From Planctomycetaceae bacterium (GTDB lineage: Bacteria; Planctomycetota; Planctomycetia; Pirellulales; Pirellulaceae): a DNA stretch of 32,331 nucleotides. Position numbers and translations under genes: made by a program. The notes beneath the pieces were generated by a model, which searched no databases, was not told where the DNA came from, and saw nothing but the letters and a program-made list of their open reading frames with translations. Below are positions 1-8,636 of this stretch, one piece after another. The stretch spans positions 1 to 32,331 of the forward strand of contig PBSM01000332.1 of the NCBI GenBank assembly GCA_002726245.1, in the 5' to 3' direction. The first letter of the stretch is position 1. Each line of letters starts with the position of its first letter.

Positions 1-63
1 CACGGCCCCAAGCACCGCAAATTGTCGATGCTCTTCCAGGACCTGATTGCCCTCGCCGCGTGA
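1..63 (+). CDS. C-terminal end of an unidentified protein (partial)
   Basis: Reading frame 1 is open from the first base and stops at TGA 61-63. It gives 20 residues ending in LFQDLIALAA. The start lies outside the window and the tail is too short to assign a family. A perfect hairpin begins 23 bases after the stop, as expected for the 3' end of a real gene. Function unknown. Confidence 0.45.
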   Translation, partial: HGPKHRKLSMLFQDLIALAA

Positions 64-85
64 TCCCCTAAAGTGCAGTTAGCTT

Positions 86-110
86 GTAGGGCGTGTGAAA
101 CACGCCCTAC
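86..110. repeat. Perfect palindromic hairpin after the first gene
   Basis: GTAGGGCGTGT (86-96) and ACACGCCCTAC (100-110) form an 11-bp perfect stem around a 3-base loop. No T-tract follows, so it is not a standard intrinsic terminator. It may be a dispersed palindromic element or act as a 3' stabilising hairpin. The copy number in the genome is unknown from here. Confidence 0.55.
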
Positions 111-270
111 CACTACCCGTAATTCCCGCAACTTGTAGCACTGGGATACGACTGATAGAATCGCTCGTTTTGCTATTATCGGGCATGGCATCGAGTCTCC
201 GAGTCCAAAGGCACGTGTCTGCGTGCCCACGAACACGAGTTGGACCGCCCCAGGTGAGAGGAAGCAGCAA

Positions 271-1350
271 GTGAGCGAGTCGAGCATGAAGATCGCGGTC
301 ATTGGTGGTGACGGTACAGGGCCGGAAGTGACTGCCGAGGCGTTGAAGGTGCTCGCGGCAGTTGCCAAGCGAGATGGGATCACGTACGAGACGACCGATT
401 ATGACTTCGGCGGCGAGCGTTATATTAGGACCGGCGACACCCTTCCGGATGGCGCGGTCGATGAGCTTCGCCGATACGACGCAATCTACCTGGGGGCGGT
501 CGGTCATCCGGACGTTGCTCCCGGGATTCTCGAAAAGGGGCTGCTGCTGGAACTCCGTTTCCAACTCGATCAGTACATCAACCTTCGACCGGTGAAGCTT
601 TATGCAGGTGTGGAGACTCCACTCGCGGGCAAAGGCCCCGACGATATCGACTTCGTCGTCGTGCGAGAAAACACGGAAGACATGTACGCCGGCATCGGCG
701 GCTTCCTGAAGAAGCACACGGCGGACGAAGTGGCGACGCAAACTGCGATCTACACACGCAAAGGTTGTGAACGCTGTATCCGCTGGGCGTTCGAATACAC
801 TCGGAAGCGGAACAATTCGAAAGGCAAACGGCTGACTCTTGTCGCCAAGACCAACGTGTTGACTTACGGACATGATCTATGGTGGCGGACGTTTCAGGAT
901 GTCGCCAAGGAGTATACCGACGTCGAAGCCGACTACAACCACGTCGATGCTTGCTGCATGTGGATGGTAAAGAACCCCGAGTATTACGATGTCATCGTTA
1001 CGACGAACATGTTTGGTGACATCATCACGGATCTTGGCGCGATGATTCAAGGCGGTATGGGAGTCGCAGCGGGCGGGAACGTCAATCCCGACGAAGGCGG
1101 CACTAGTATGTTCGAGCCGATGGGAGGAAGTGCTCCCAAGTACACCGGACAGAACGTGATCAACCCGATCGCGGCGATTGGTGCCATGGCGATGCTGCTG
1201 GAGCAGACTGGCCACGAAGCGTCTGGCGAAAGCATCCTCAATGCGATCCAAGTCGTCACCGGCACGAAGATGGCAAGCCAAGGCGCAGGCCGCATGGGTT
1301 ACGGTACGACCGAAGTCGGCGACTTGGTTATCGAGGCGCTCGATTCCTAA
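271..1350 (+). CDS. Isopropylmalate/isocitrate dehydrogenase family enzyme (LeuB-like)
   Basis: This is a member of the NAD(P)-dependent beta-decarboxylating dehydrogenase family (3-isopropylmalate, isocitrate and tartrate dehydrogenases). Visible family features, in order: the N-terminal GGDGTGPEV nucleotide-fold segment, LLLELRFQLDQYINLRP substrate-binding region, VVVRENTEDMYAG, the helix with KTNVLT, and NMFGDIITDLGA, which carries the metal-binding aspartates. Near the end, FEPMGGSAPKYTGQ is the usual cofactor loop. It most resembles the shorter type of LeuB found in actinobacteria, so 3-isopropylmalate dehydrogenase (leucine synthesis) is the leading guess. No other leu gene is in the window, so tartrate/malate-type activity cannot be excluded. 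Start: GTG 271 has GAGAGGA eight to ten bases upstream; ATG 286 begins directly at the conserved MKIAVIGG and is the alternative. About 359 residues, normal for the family. Confidence 0.88.
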   Translation: MSESSMKIAVIGGDGTGPEVTAEALKVLAAVAKRDGITYETTDYDFGGERYIRTGDTLPDGAVDELRRYDAIYLGAVGHPDVAPGILEKGLLLELRFQLDQYINLRPVKLYAGVETPLAGKGPDDIDFVVVRENTEDMYAGIGGFLKKHTADEVATQTAIYTRKGCERCIRWAFEYTRKRNNSKGKRLTLVAKTNVLTYGHDLWWRTFQDVAKEYTDVEADYNHVDACCMWMVKNPEYYDVIVTTNMFGDIITDLGAMIQGGMGVAAGGNVNPDEGGTSMFEPMGGSAPKYTGQNVINPIAAIGAMAMLLEQTGHEASGESILNAIQVVTGTKMASQGAGRMGYGTTEVGDLVIEALDS

Positions 1351-1379
1351 CTCAAACTGAAAAGGGAGTCGTGAAAATG

Positions 1380-1493
1380 GGACTGGCTCCAAAGCAGCGC
1401 GATCGACTTACCGCAAGAGAACAAGTGGTTCGCTGCCTTGGTGCCATTACCGTTGACCGACATTTCAGGCCTTTGCGAGCACGGAACCAGTCC
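1380..1493. repeat. Structured intergenic repeat-like element with nested inverted repeats
   Basis: The 174-base gap between two convergent genes contains nested inverted repeats. GGACTGGCTCC (1380-1390) pairs with GGAACCAGTCC (1483-1493) with one mismatch. CCAAAGCAGCG (1389-1399) pairs with CGCTGCCTTGG (1431-1441) with one mismatch. The ends, with 'gactggctcc' and 'ccattttca' on the minus strand, look like short dispersed palindromic elements I associate with planctomycete genomes; that link is from memory. It could act as a bidirectional terminator for both neighbours. Confidence 0.45.
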
Positions 1494-1524
1494 GCTTTCT
1501 CGCTCGCGTTTTCAGTTTTAGTTC

Positions 1525-2553
1525 CTAACTCTTCAGCTTTCTCAAGTCGCGTTTCGCGATGAGGTAGTTGGAGGCTGCGGACTGAACTTGGGCCGGCAAG
1601 CGGTGCTCGAAAGAGTGTCCCGAGGTACCACCCGTCAGGATCTGTCGCAGCCACGACTTGGGGATTTTCGGATCGGTGACGTCGAGCAAGCCGCCGAGTT
1701 CATGCAGCATCGACGGGTAGCTTCGGCGTTGGATCTCGCTGTGACTCTTGGCTGCGATTACTCGAAGTTGGTGACTTGAAGTCACGTAGCGTTCGGCGAT
1801 CACCTCCGCTTCTTCATCTCCGGCCCGATACAACGCCACGGGAAAGTCCTGCAGTCCGCAGCGTACTTGCTCATCAAACTGCCGTACGATGCCGCGATTG
1901 ATCCCGATCGCTTCGCAGCGGACATCAAGCAGGTCGCCGCGCCATTCCGCGGGCGTTCGAAAGACGATCTGGAATTCCTTCGACCCTTCCAGGTTCGTTT
2001 GCCGCGCTTGACGGATCTTGAAATAGACGCCAAAGCCATGCTCGATCGTTCCGCTGGCTGCGACGGAATCCATGGCAGCAGCGAGTTCGTACTTCTTGGT
2101 CAGTGTCTTTTTCGTGCCTGCATCGCCATGACCGTTGATTTTCACCGGCTGGTGGGCACCAGTGATCGCCAGCCCAACCCCCTTCGACTTCTCTTCCTTC
2201 TCTTCGAACACAATTCCGCCGTTATAGTCCGACGCCAGCGTCGTTCGTGGCGAGTAATCAACGATGCGAAGGCTCTGCTGCGGACTGACCATACGGAAGA
2301 AGAGCTCGACCAAGTCGCTCTCCTCACCGCCAACTAACAGCGAAGAGATTTCGAGCCTGGCTTCTAAGAGACGCTCACTCGGGTGCATCACGGCAAATGC
2401 ATCGTCAGTGACGTCACGACAGACCACCGCGGGGACCATATCGAACCGGACCGCAGGTGCTTTTGCGTCTGCGCTCTGCGATGACGTGATGGCAAGAAGG
2501 CCGAACACAAAGGAAACGTAACTTGCTTGACGAGAACATAGAATGCGATCCAT
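1525..2553 (-). CDS. Secreted protein of unknown function
   Basis: About 342 residues. The N-terminus has basic residues, a hydrophobic stretch (FVFGLLAITSSQSADA) and an Ala-x-Ala-like cleavage site, so export is likely. I recognise no domain. The middle region contains acidic and lysine-rich loops (FEEKEEKSKGVG) and beta-strand-like segments, with a conserved-looking GVYFKIRQARQTNLEGSKEF stretch. An AGGAG sits nine bases before ATG 2553, which decides the start; an overlapping GTG three bases further upstream is possible. It is convergent with the LeuB-like gene and its 3' end abuts the structured intergenic element. It looks like a lineage-specific planctomycete protein; no function is proposed. 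Confidence 0.75.
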   Translation of the reverse strand: MDRILCSRQASYVSFVFGLLAITSSQSADAKAPAVRFDMVPAVVCRDVTDDAFAVMHPSERLLEARLEISSLLVGGEESDLVELFFRMVSPQQSLRIVDYSPRTTLASDYNGGIVFEEKEEKSKGVGLAITGAHQPVKINGHGDAGTKKTLTKKYELAAAMDSVAASGTIEHGFGVYFKIRQARQTNLEGSKEFQIVFRTPAEWRGDLLDVRCEAIGINRGIVRQFDEQVRCGLQDFPVALYRAGDEEAEVIAERYVTSSHQLRVIAAKSHSEIQRRSYPSMLHELGGLLDVTDPKIPKSWLRQILTGGTSGHSFEHRLPAQVQSAASNYLIAKRDLRKLKS

Positions 2554-2999
2554 CACAAGAGACTCCTAATGACGATAGTTCGTCTGAGCAACCGAGCGAT
2601 TCGGTCACCCCAACTTGCGACGAGCTATTCCGCTCATCGACTTGCCGGTAATCTTCGTATTACGGAAGACCGCCACTCCGTCATGGAGTTCGCCAGGAAC
2701 AGGGAACTGCACGGAACCGTCCAGCGATTACTTCGCCCTCCACCCCCAATGACAGCCATACGTGGATTCCGCGTTTGCTGTTCGTAGAGAATAGTAGCGC
2801 GAGACTACAAGCAGTCAAGTAGCGCTGCGGATGTCAACTTGCGGCGCCATCTGTATATTCGCCCTGTAACGCAGTGTGACGCTTTATGCGAGCTTTGACT
2901 GGCGATTGAACGAACGATCGTTTACCCTTTCGAACTGTACGCGACAACGTGTGTCATTCGCCCCGGTCGAGGTAGCCCGATAATGTGGTGGTACCTGTG
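2554..2999. other. Divergent intergenic region, no gene seen
   Basis: This 446-base region separates two divergently transcribed secreted-protein genes, so both promoters should lie here. I see no convincing -35/-10 pair. Open frames within it have no homology that I recognise. A short 10-bp palindrome AACGATCGTT occurs near 2914-2923 and could be an operator, but nothing else supports that. Confidence 0.35.
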
Positions 3000-5900
3000 A
3001 TGATTTGTATTGGAACACGCTTCGAGAGATACATTCGGCCGATTGTTTTCGGCACGTTGGTCGTCGCATTAACCGTCCTATCAGCGTCGGCTGACGAAAC
3101 CTCTGCCGGGCTTCCATCCCTGCAGGTGCCGGACGGCTTTGTCGTTGAGATGGCTGCCGGACCGCCGTTAGTGAAATTCCCGATGCTGGGTGCCTTCGAT
3201 GACGCAGGCCGCTTGTTCGTTTGCGAAAGCACTGGTGAGAATCTTGATGCGGAGCAACTGCTAGCGAGACTGCCGAACTTCATCCGGATGTTGGAAGACA
3301 CAGATGGAGATGGACAGTTCGATAAGAGCACGATCTTCGCCGACAAGATGACTCTGCCAACGGGCGCGACATGGCATGATGGAGCCCTTTACGTTGCTAG
3401 TGCACCAAGCATCTGGCGGCTGGAAGACGCCGACGGCGATGGCGTGGCGGATCGGCGCGACGAACTCATCACCGGCTTCACCTTTCGCGGTCATGCCGGC
3501 GATGTGCATGGTCCTTATCTGGGGCCGAACGGACGGCTCTATTTCGTAGACGGAATCATGGGGCACGAGCTCCGGGATAAGAGTGGTCGCGTATTGAGTA
3601 AGGGTAAATTGGCGAGAGTGTTTTCGTCGCGGCTGGATGGTAGCGATTTGGAGACATTCTGCGGCGGCGGAATGGCAAATCCTGTTGCCGTGACGTTCAC
3701 CGAGGAAGGCGAGATGTTCGGGGCCACGACTTTCTTCCATTACAACTCGCAAGACAGGATCCGACATGACGCCTTCTTTCACGGCGTCTACGGCGGTGTC
3801 TATCCAAGGCGGGTTGGGCTGCTCCGCGACGAGTTCAAGCTCACCGGGCCATTGCTCCCGGCAGTGACTCGCTTCGGCATGAGCGCCCCGTCGAATCTGA
3901 GGTGTTATCGCGCGGATGCGTTCGGTGAGGACTATCGCGGGAACATCTTCATTTCACACTTCAATACCCGCCGCGTGACTCGTGCTCGCTTGCGACGCGA
4001 TGGCGCGACCTTTAGGGCCGAGAACGAACCGTTTCTGATCTCTACGAATCCGGACTTTCACCCTTGCGACGTGATCGAGGATGCCGACGGCAGTATTCTC
4101 GTTATCGACACGGGAGGCTGGTTCAAGATCGGCTGCCCGACCAGTAGCTTGCAGCCCGAAGTACTTGGCGCGATTTATCGCATCCATCGGGCGAATCAGC
4201 CGGCGGCATTAGATCCCCGCGGCGAGAAGATCGCGTGGGACGACTCGAGTCCGGAACTGGCAAGCCTCCTGGACGACAGTCGAGTTGCCGTTCGTGACCG
4301 CGCGATCGCAACGCTTGCCAAACGTGGCGAACGGGCCATCGCGTCGCTGCGCGAAGTTCTGCATACCGGGCCTGTCCGCGCAAGGCGTAATGCGGTTTGG
4401 GCCCTGACGCGAATCGGAACACCAGAGGCTTGCGCCGTTGCACGCTTCGCGATCCAAGACGCCGATGCGGCCGTTCGCTTAGTTGCCTGCACGTGTGCGG
4501 CAACTCATCGCGACGCCGCTGCGTTGGAGCAACTCATTGCGTTGCTCAACGACGACGAAGCCGCCGTCCGCCGTGAAGCCGCCACTGCTGTCGGACGCAT
4601 CGGCAAGTCAGAAGCCGTGCCAGCCTTGCTGGAGTTGTTTAAGGATGCTGATGAGAGGATCCTAGAACACTCGATCATCTACGCTCTCATTGAGATCGAT
4701 GATGCTGACGCAACGCTTGCCGGATTGCAAGATTCTTCGTCAGCGGTGCGCCGAGCTGCATTGATTGCCTTGGACCAGATGGAAAAAGGTGCTCTCACGC
4801 GCGAGATCGTCTCGCCCCTTCTGAAAACGGATGACACGGCGTTGTTGGAAGCGGTTGTTGATGTCGTCAGTCGGCGCACCGGATGGGGCGAGCTGGTCAC
4901 AACCTTGCTCCGGTCGTGGTTACTCGCACCGGAGTTCGCTGCGGAGCGTCGGACGATGCTTCGGGAGAACATGTATCGGTTGCGCCGTGAACCTGCCTGC
5001 CAAGCCGTGATGGCCGAAGTACTGTCACAACCGGACGCTTCGCCAGAGGCACGCATCCTGTTGTTGAATGTGATGATTGATAGCGGCTTTGGCGAGTTCC
5101 CGGCGACTTGGCTGGAGCAAGTGCTCGCTAATCTCGAATCGGTGGATGTCCGCGTGGCCAGGAAGGCGCTCGACGCGATGGCTTCGACCAATGTTGGGCA
5201 GTTCGACGAAGGGCTCGTGGAGTATTCACAGGACATGACTCGTCCCCTCTCTTTGCGCGTCCGCGCCGTTAGTATCCTGTCGCGCGATGGACTCGCCATA
5301 CCTGACGCGACGTTTGAGTTTCTACGAGGCCAGTGCAGCCGGGAGAACGCCTTCGAGACTCGCCTCGATGCGGCCCGTGCTCTGGCGAAGGCAAAGCTCG
5401 CACCGGCCCAGCTTGACGCCGTCATTGCGCTCATCGCTCAAGCCGGACCGCTCGAACTTCCACTGCTCCTTCAGCCACTTGCCGACGCTTGGCAGCATGA
5501 CTCCGACAAGACGGGCCCAAATCTTATCCTTGCTCTCGAAAAATCGCCTGGATTCTCGAGCCTGAACGAAGACCAGCTTGCGACGCTCTTCAAGAACGCG
5601 CCAACGGAAGCTCGCAACTCTGCCGAACCACTGTTTCGTCGGCTGAAGGCCGAGTATGCAACATCGCGCCGGCAAGTGTTGAGGACGGTCTTCAACCTAT
5701 TCGGCGGTGATCCGGTGCGGGGCAAAGAGATCTTCTTTGGCAAGGAAGCCCTGTGCTCAGCATGTCATCGCGCGGGATCTGAAAAGGGTAAGGAGATCGG
5801 CCCTGACCTGCGACGCATCGGCGAGGTCCGCAGCCATCGCGACCTGCTGGAGGCAATCCTCGTGCCGAATGCTTCGTTTGCTCGCGGTTTCGAACCAAAG

Positions 5901-6137
5901 ACCATTGTGACGAACTCTGGTCGAGTCGTGTCAGGCGTGATCCGCGACGAAACCGACGATGCGATTACGATTTACACGTCACAACGCGAGGAAGTTCGCG
6001 TTCCCCGCGCGGAGATCGAAGAGATCGCCGCCTCGAAGGTTTCGATCATGCCGCAAGGATTGGAACGCACCTTCACTTCCGACGACCTACGCGACCTGTT
6101 GGCCTTCTTGAGTTCGCTAACGGGGCAGCAACTCTAG
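3000..6137 (+). CDS. PVC-type secreted dehydrogenase-like propeller with HEAT repeats and C-terminal cytochrome c domain
   Basis: About 1045 residues. A signal peptide (hydrophobic IVFGLVVALTVLSASA-like stretch ending before DETSAG) sends it to the periplasm or surface. Residues 30-390 form the planctomycete/verrucomicrobial 'membrane-bound dehydrogenase' propeller (TIGR02604 type): GFVVEMAAGPP, EDTDGDGQFDKSTIFAD and ADGDGVADRRDELI are typical, the last two with calcium-binding DxDGDG loops. Roughly 400-640 contains HEAT-like helical repeats (AVRREAATAVGRIGKSEAVP). The C-terminus is the TIGR02603-type heme domain with CSACH at about residue 919 and a distal Met (SIMPQGLE) as plausible axial ligand. 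Likely role: periplasmic oxidation of a sugar or polyol with electron transfer through the heme; the substrate is unknown. ATG 3000 gives the cleanest signal peptide; GTG 2985 is an in-frame alternative. Convergent with mtnC, 21 bases apart. Confidence 0.9.
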   Translation: MICIGTRFERYIRPIVFGTLVVALTVLSASADETSAGLPSLQVPDGFVVEMAAGPPLVKFPMLGAFDDAGRLFVCESTGENLDAEQLLARLPNFIRMLEDTDGDGQFDKSTIFADKMTLPTGATWHDGALYVASAPSIWRLEDADGDGVADRRDELITGFTFRGHAGDVHGPYLGPNGRLYFVDGIMGHELRDKSGRVLSKGKLARVFSSRLDGSDLETFCGGGMANPVAVTFTEEGEMFGATTFFHYNSQDRIRHDAFFHGVYGGVYPRRVGLLRDEFKLTGPLLPAVTRFGMSAPSNLRCYRADAFGEDYRGNIFISHFNTRRVTRARLRRDGATFRAENEPFLISTNPDFHPCDVIEDADGSILVIDTGGWFKIGCPTSSLQPEVLGAIYRIHRANQPAALDPRGEKIAWDDSSPELASLLDDSRVAVRDRAIATLAKRGERAIASLREVLHTGPVRARRNAVWALTRIGTPEACAVARFAIQDADAAVRLVACTCAATHRDAAALEQLIALLNDDEAAVRREAATAVGRIGKSEAVPALLELFKDADERILEHSIIYALIEIDDADATLAGLQDSSSAVRRAALIALDQMEKGALTREIVSPLLKTDDTALLEAVVDVVSRRTGWGELVTTLLRSWLLAPEFAAERRTMLRENMYRLRREPACQAVMAEVLSQPDASPEARILLLNVMIDSGFGEFPATWLEQVLANLESVDVRVARKALDAMASTNVGQFDEGLVEYSQDMTRPLSLRVRAVSILSRDGLAIPDATFEFLRGQCSRENAFETRLDAARALAKAKLAPAQLDAVIALIAQAGPLELPLLLQPLADAWQHDSDKTGPNLILALEKSPGFSSLNEDQLATLFKNAPTEARNSAEPLFRRLKAEYATSRRQVLRTVFNLFGGDPVRGKEIFFGKEALCSACHRAGSEKGKEIGPDLRRIGEVRSHRDLLEAILVPNASFARGFEPKTIVTNSGRVVSGVIRDETDDAITIYTSQREEVRVPRAEIEEIAASKVSIMPQGLERTFTSDDLRDLLAFLSSLTGQQL

Positions 6138-6158
6138 CCCAAATCGGAAGACCCGCGT

Positions 6159-6896
6159 CTACCGCGGCACCGTTAGCTTGACTTGCTCGAAGCTGGTCAA
6201 CTCGTCGAACCCGTGGTCAGCGGCGACTTCTGCATTTCCTGGCCGCAAAGTCAAGGCGGTTGCAGCGCCTGCAGCACGGGCTGCTTCTAGTTCGGCGATA
6301 ACGTCACTGATAAAGAGGATCTCGTCGGCAGGCAGACCGAATGCCGAAGCGATTTGTTCGTAACTCGCCGCTTCCTTCTTGGGCCCCGTTGTCGTGTCGT
6401 AGTGCCCTCGGAATTGGTGCAACAGATCGCCCGCAATCGTGTGACCGAAGAATAGCTTCTGGGCCGCGATGCTTCCTGAAGAATAGATGCGAACGTCGAG
6501 CCCTGCTTCGTTCCACGCTGCGAGGGCAGCGGGGACGTCATCATAGACGTGAGCCTTCATCTCGCCGCTTTCAAAGCCCGAACGCCAGATGAGTCCCTGC
6601 AGTTGCTTCAGGCCAGTTGCCTTGATGTCGCCGTCCATTAGGCGAATCACTTCACCTTGGACCAGTTGCCTAGCATGGCCATCCCCATCGCCGGCCCACG
6701 AAAGAAGCGAGTCGTGTCCCAGATCGCGTGCAATCTGTTCGCACGCGTCGGCCAAATCGTCCTCGCCCCAATGTTCGCGTAGATAGGTCTCTAACTCGCG
6801 TCGCGCAAACGGAAACATGACGTCATAAACAAATCTCACCGAAGACGTTGTGCCCTCGATGTCGAGCAGAATCGCACGGCCGGAGAATTCAAGCAT
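6159..6896 (-). CDS. mtnC: Enolase-phosphatase E1 (methionine salvage)
   Basis: This HAD-superfamily enzyme converts 2,3-diketo-5-methylthiopentyl-1-phosphate to the acireductone by enolisation and dephosphorylation. HAD motif I is present as LLDIEGTTSSV (D12, E14), motif II as YSSGS (139-142), the lysine motif in GPKKEAASY (about 173) and motif III/IV as ILFISDVIAELEAA (D198). The Asp-x-Glu-Gly form of motif I is diagnostic of MtnC as opposed to other HAD enzymes. 245 residues, a normal length. It is the third gene of the minus-strand cluster mtnB-mtnD-mtnC. The 133-base gap to mtnD contains a palindrome, so separate or attenuated expression is possible. No strong ribosome binding site is seen before ATG 6896. 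Confidence 0.95.
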   Translation of the reverse strand: MLEFSGRAILLDIEGTTSSVRFVYDVMFPFARRELETYLREHWGEDDLADACEQIARDLGHDSLLSWAGDGDGHARQLVQGEVIRLMDGDIKATGLKQLQGLIWRSGFESGEMKAHVYDDVPAALAAWNEAGLDVRIYSSGSIAAQKLFFGHTIAGDLLHQFRGHYDTTTGPKKEAASYEQIASAFGLPADEILFISDVIAELEAARAAGAATALTLRPGNAEVAADHGFDELTSFEQVKLTVPR

Positions 6897-6995
6897 GATC
6901 AGTTCTTGTCTGGAAGAGAAAACGCGGCCAGATGCGTTCGAGTTCGGGCGACGGCGTTGGGAGCGGCAAGCACATTGTAACGCGCCTCACCTCGG

Positions 6996-7016
6996 CCCTC
7001 TCCCAAAGGGAGAGGG
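6996..7016. repeat. Short perfect palindrome between mtnD and mtnC
   Basis: CCCTCTCCC (6996-7004) and GGGAGAGGG (7008-7016) form a 9-bp perfect GC-rich stem with an AAA loop. No T-tract follows on either strand. It lies 14 bases beyond the mtnD stop and upstream of mtnC, so it could attenuate mtnC or stabilise the mtnBD message. Similar CCCTCTCCC/GGGAGAGGG palindromes are dispersed in many GC-rich bacteria. Confidence 0.6.
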
Positions 7017-7029
7017 AGGAAGAGCAACA

Positions 7030-7611
7030 TCACAGCTTCACGACGGGATCCTTGCTTTTCGCGGGAGGCAGACAGTCCGGCCCCCAACAAACGGGTGCGT
7101 ACTTCTCGTTGACAGGATTATCAACGTAGTGAGGCGTCCAGCCGGCCTGATCTTGAAAGAAACGTATGCAGCGGATTGTCTTGTCTTCGCAAAGATTGAA
7201 CCAGTGCTTCGACCCTTTGGGCACGTTAATCATGTCTCCGCTTTCCACGGTCACTCCAAAGACCGGGCCGTTGTCTGGGTGAATATGGAAGACACCGCGA
7301 CCCTTCACCGTAAAGCGAACTTCGTCTTCGCTATGTGTGTGCTCGACAGCGAACTTAGCACAGATCGCATCGACGTTGGGAGTTTCGGGATTCACATTGA
7401 TCACGTCGGCCGTGACGAATCCACCCTTTTCCTTGATGCGGGCGACTTCGTCAGCGTAGGCATCGAGAATCTCTTCGCTCGATGCCGCTTGATCGATGCG
7501 ACCTTCGACTGGCCACTGTTCGTACCAAATACCGAAGTGAGCCAAGAACTCACGAATCTCGTCTACGTCTTGGATCGCGCGTTTTTCGTCGGGGATGTTG
7601 ATAGCTGCCAT
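7030..7611 (-). CDS. mtnD: Acireductone dioxygenase (1,2-dihydroxy-3-keto-5-methylthiopentene dioxygenase)
   Basis: This cupin-fold enzyme oxidises the acireductone with O2 to formate and 4-methylthio-2-oxobutanoate, the methionine precursor; a nickel-loaded form would yield the off-pathway products. The metal ligands fit the family: H91, H93 and E97 in EHTHSEDEVRF, and H136 in PKGSKHWFNL. 193 residues, with a short C-terminal extension rich in Cys and Pro. The ATG at 7611 is preceded by CGGAGA about eight bases upstream. The gene lies 37 bases after mtnB and is very likely cotranscribed with it. Which metal is used cannot be told from sequence. Confidence 0.96.
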   Translation of the reverse strand: MAAINIPDEKRAIQDVDEIREFLAHFGIWYEQWPVEGRIDQAASSEEILDAYADEVARIKEKGGFVTADVINVNPETPNVDAICAKFAVEHTHSEDEVRFTVKGRGVFHIHPDNGPVFGVTVESGDMINVPKGSKHWFNLCEDKTIRCIRFFQDQAGWTPHYVDNPVNEKYAPVCWGPDCLPPAKSKDPVVKL

Positions 7612-7648
7612 GATTGCTCTCCGAAAGTACTAGTGATCGTTGATTCAG

Positions 7649-8392
7649 TCAGTTTGCTCCGATTGCCCCTTCGAGCATCAGTCGCCGGCCCTCGCATTCG
7701 AGTAGGAACTCGAGGATCTCAACATGCCGCCGAGCCTCCTCCAAGTCACGGCCCCAGGTATACAAGCCATGTCGCCGGATGAGGTATCCGTACTTCAAAG
7801 GATTGGCTCGGTCGGTTAAACGCTCACGGACTTGAGCGGCCAAGGTTGGGATGTCTTGCGTATTCTCGAAGATCTCCAGCCGATAGCTGTAGTCATGCGT
7901 ATCGATTCCCGCGAGGCCTTTCAGCATTTCATAGTCTTCGATCGAGATGTGGCCTTGATCGAAGAACAGATTCGACAACAGCGTAGACCAGATGGAATGC
8001 GTGTGGAGGACGGCTCCCACATTCAACTCCTTGGCCACCACGACATGCAGCAACGTCTCGGCGGAAGATTTCGGTTGACTGGGAACGACCGGACCGCCGT
8101 CAGCGTTCACTCGGACGAAGTCACGCTGCGTTAGACGACTCTTATCTTTGCCACTCGCCGTAACCAGCAGTTCCAGCGGATCGTCCCCCAGAATAACGCT
8201 GTAGTTACTGCTGGTGCCCACTGACCAACCCCGCTGATAGAACAGCGAGCCAGTCTCTCGCAGGCCGTCGATTTCGTCGTCGCAGCCCGCGAGAGGGTGG
8301 TCGTCGGAAAAAACTGTTCCGTGGATGTCCTTTTCAGGAAGAGTACCAGACACGTCGTTCACTTGGTGGTGAGTGCATTGAATCCTAAGCAA
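7649..8392 (-). CDS. mtnB: Methylthioribulose-1-phosphate dehydratase
   Basis: This class II aldolase/adducin-family zinc enzyme dehydrates methylthioribulose 1-phosphate to the diketo compound used by MtnC. Visible features: RGWSVGTSSNYSVI (the family's glycine/serine phosphate-binding loop), E112 in the AETLLH segment, the zinc pair H130/H132 in VLHTHSIWSTLLS, and H208 in LIRRHGLYTWG. First gene of the mtnB-D-C cluster. The start is uncertain: the longest frame begins with TTG 8392, and GTG codons at about 8362 and 8353 also precede the conserved domain; there is no in-frame ATG before it. Neither mtnA (isomerase) nor an MTA nucleosidase/phosphorylase gene is in the window. Confidence 0.93.
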   Translation of the reverse strand: MLRIQCTHHQVNDVSGTLPEKDIHGTVFSDDHPLAGCDDEIDGLRETGSLFYQRGWSVGTSSNYSVILGDDPLELLVTASGKDKSRLTQRDFVRVNADGGPVVPSQPKSSAETLLHVVVAKELNVGAVLHTHSIWSTLLSNLFFDQGHISIEDYEMLKGLAGIDTHDYSYRLEIFENTQDIPTLAAQVRERLTDRANPLKYGYLIRRHGLYTWGRDLEEARRHVEILEFLLECEGRRLMLEGAIGAN

Positions 8393-8436
8393 GATCGGCG
8401 ATTCGCCACCCGCTCGCTCCGTCGAGAAGAACGATC

Positions 8437-8464
8437 AGTTTAGCAAATCGCCGGAGAGGATCAA
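8437..8464 (-). promoter_or_regulatory. Candidate sigma-70-like promoter for mtnBDC
   Basis: On the minus strand TTGATC (8464-8459) is followed after 16 bases by TAAACT (8442-8437), each matching four of six consensus positions. Transcription would begin about 40 bases before the mtnB start. I see no SAM riboswitch-like fold in the rest of this 244-base divergent gap. This is a visual match only. Confidence 0.3.
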
Positions 8465-8636
8465 CGAATGGCAGGCGACAAGCGGAGCGGTATTGGCCGC
8501 ATAACCGGGACAAGCCGAAGCACGACAGGCAATCGGCGCCTCGACAAACGTGTCTGAACCTCTCGGCCCCTCGCCGTAACCTGTGATTCTGATACTCCGT
8601 TAAGTCACGACTCGGCAATTTGGATGGGGACGAGAG

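Noticed and set aside
1371-1562. A 63-codon plus-strand frame with AAAGGGAG just before GTG
   Set aside because: It overlaps the structured palindromic element and the 3' end of the opposite gene, and its residues show no family pattern; the Shine-Dalgarno match is probably chance.
8393-8636. Possible SAM-type riboswitch upstream of mtnB
   Set aside because: I read the region on the minus strand and found no SAM-I-like conserved core or terminator/antiterminator pair; only a weak promoter match remained.
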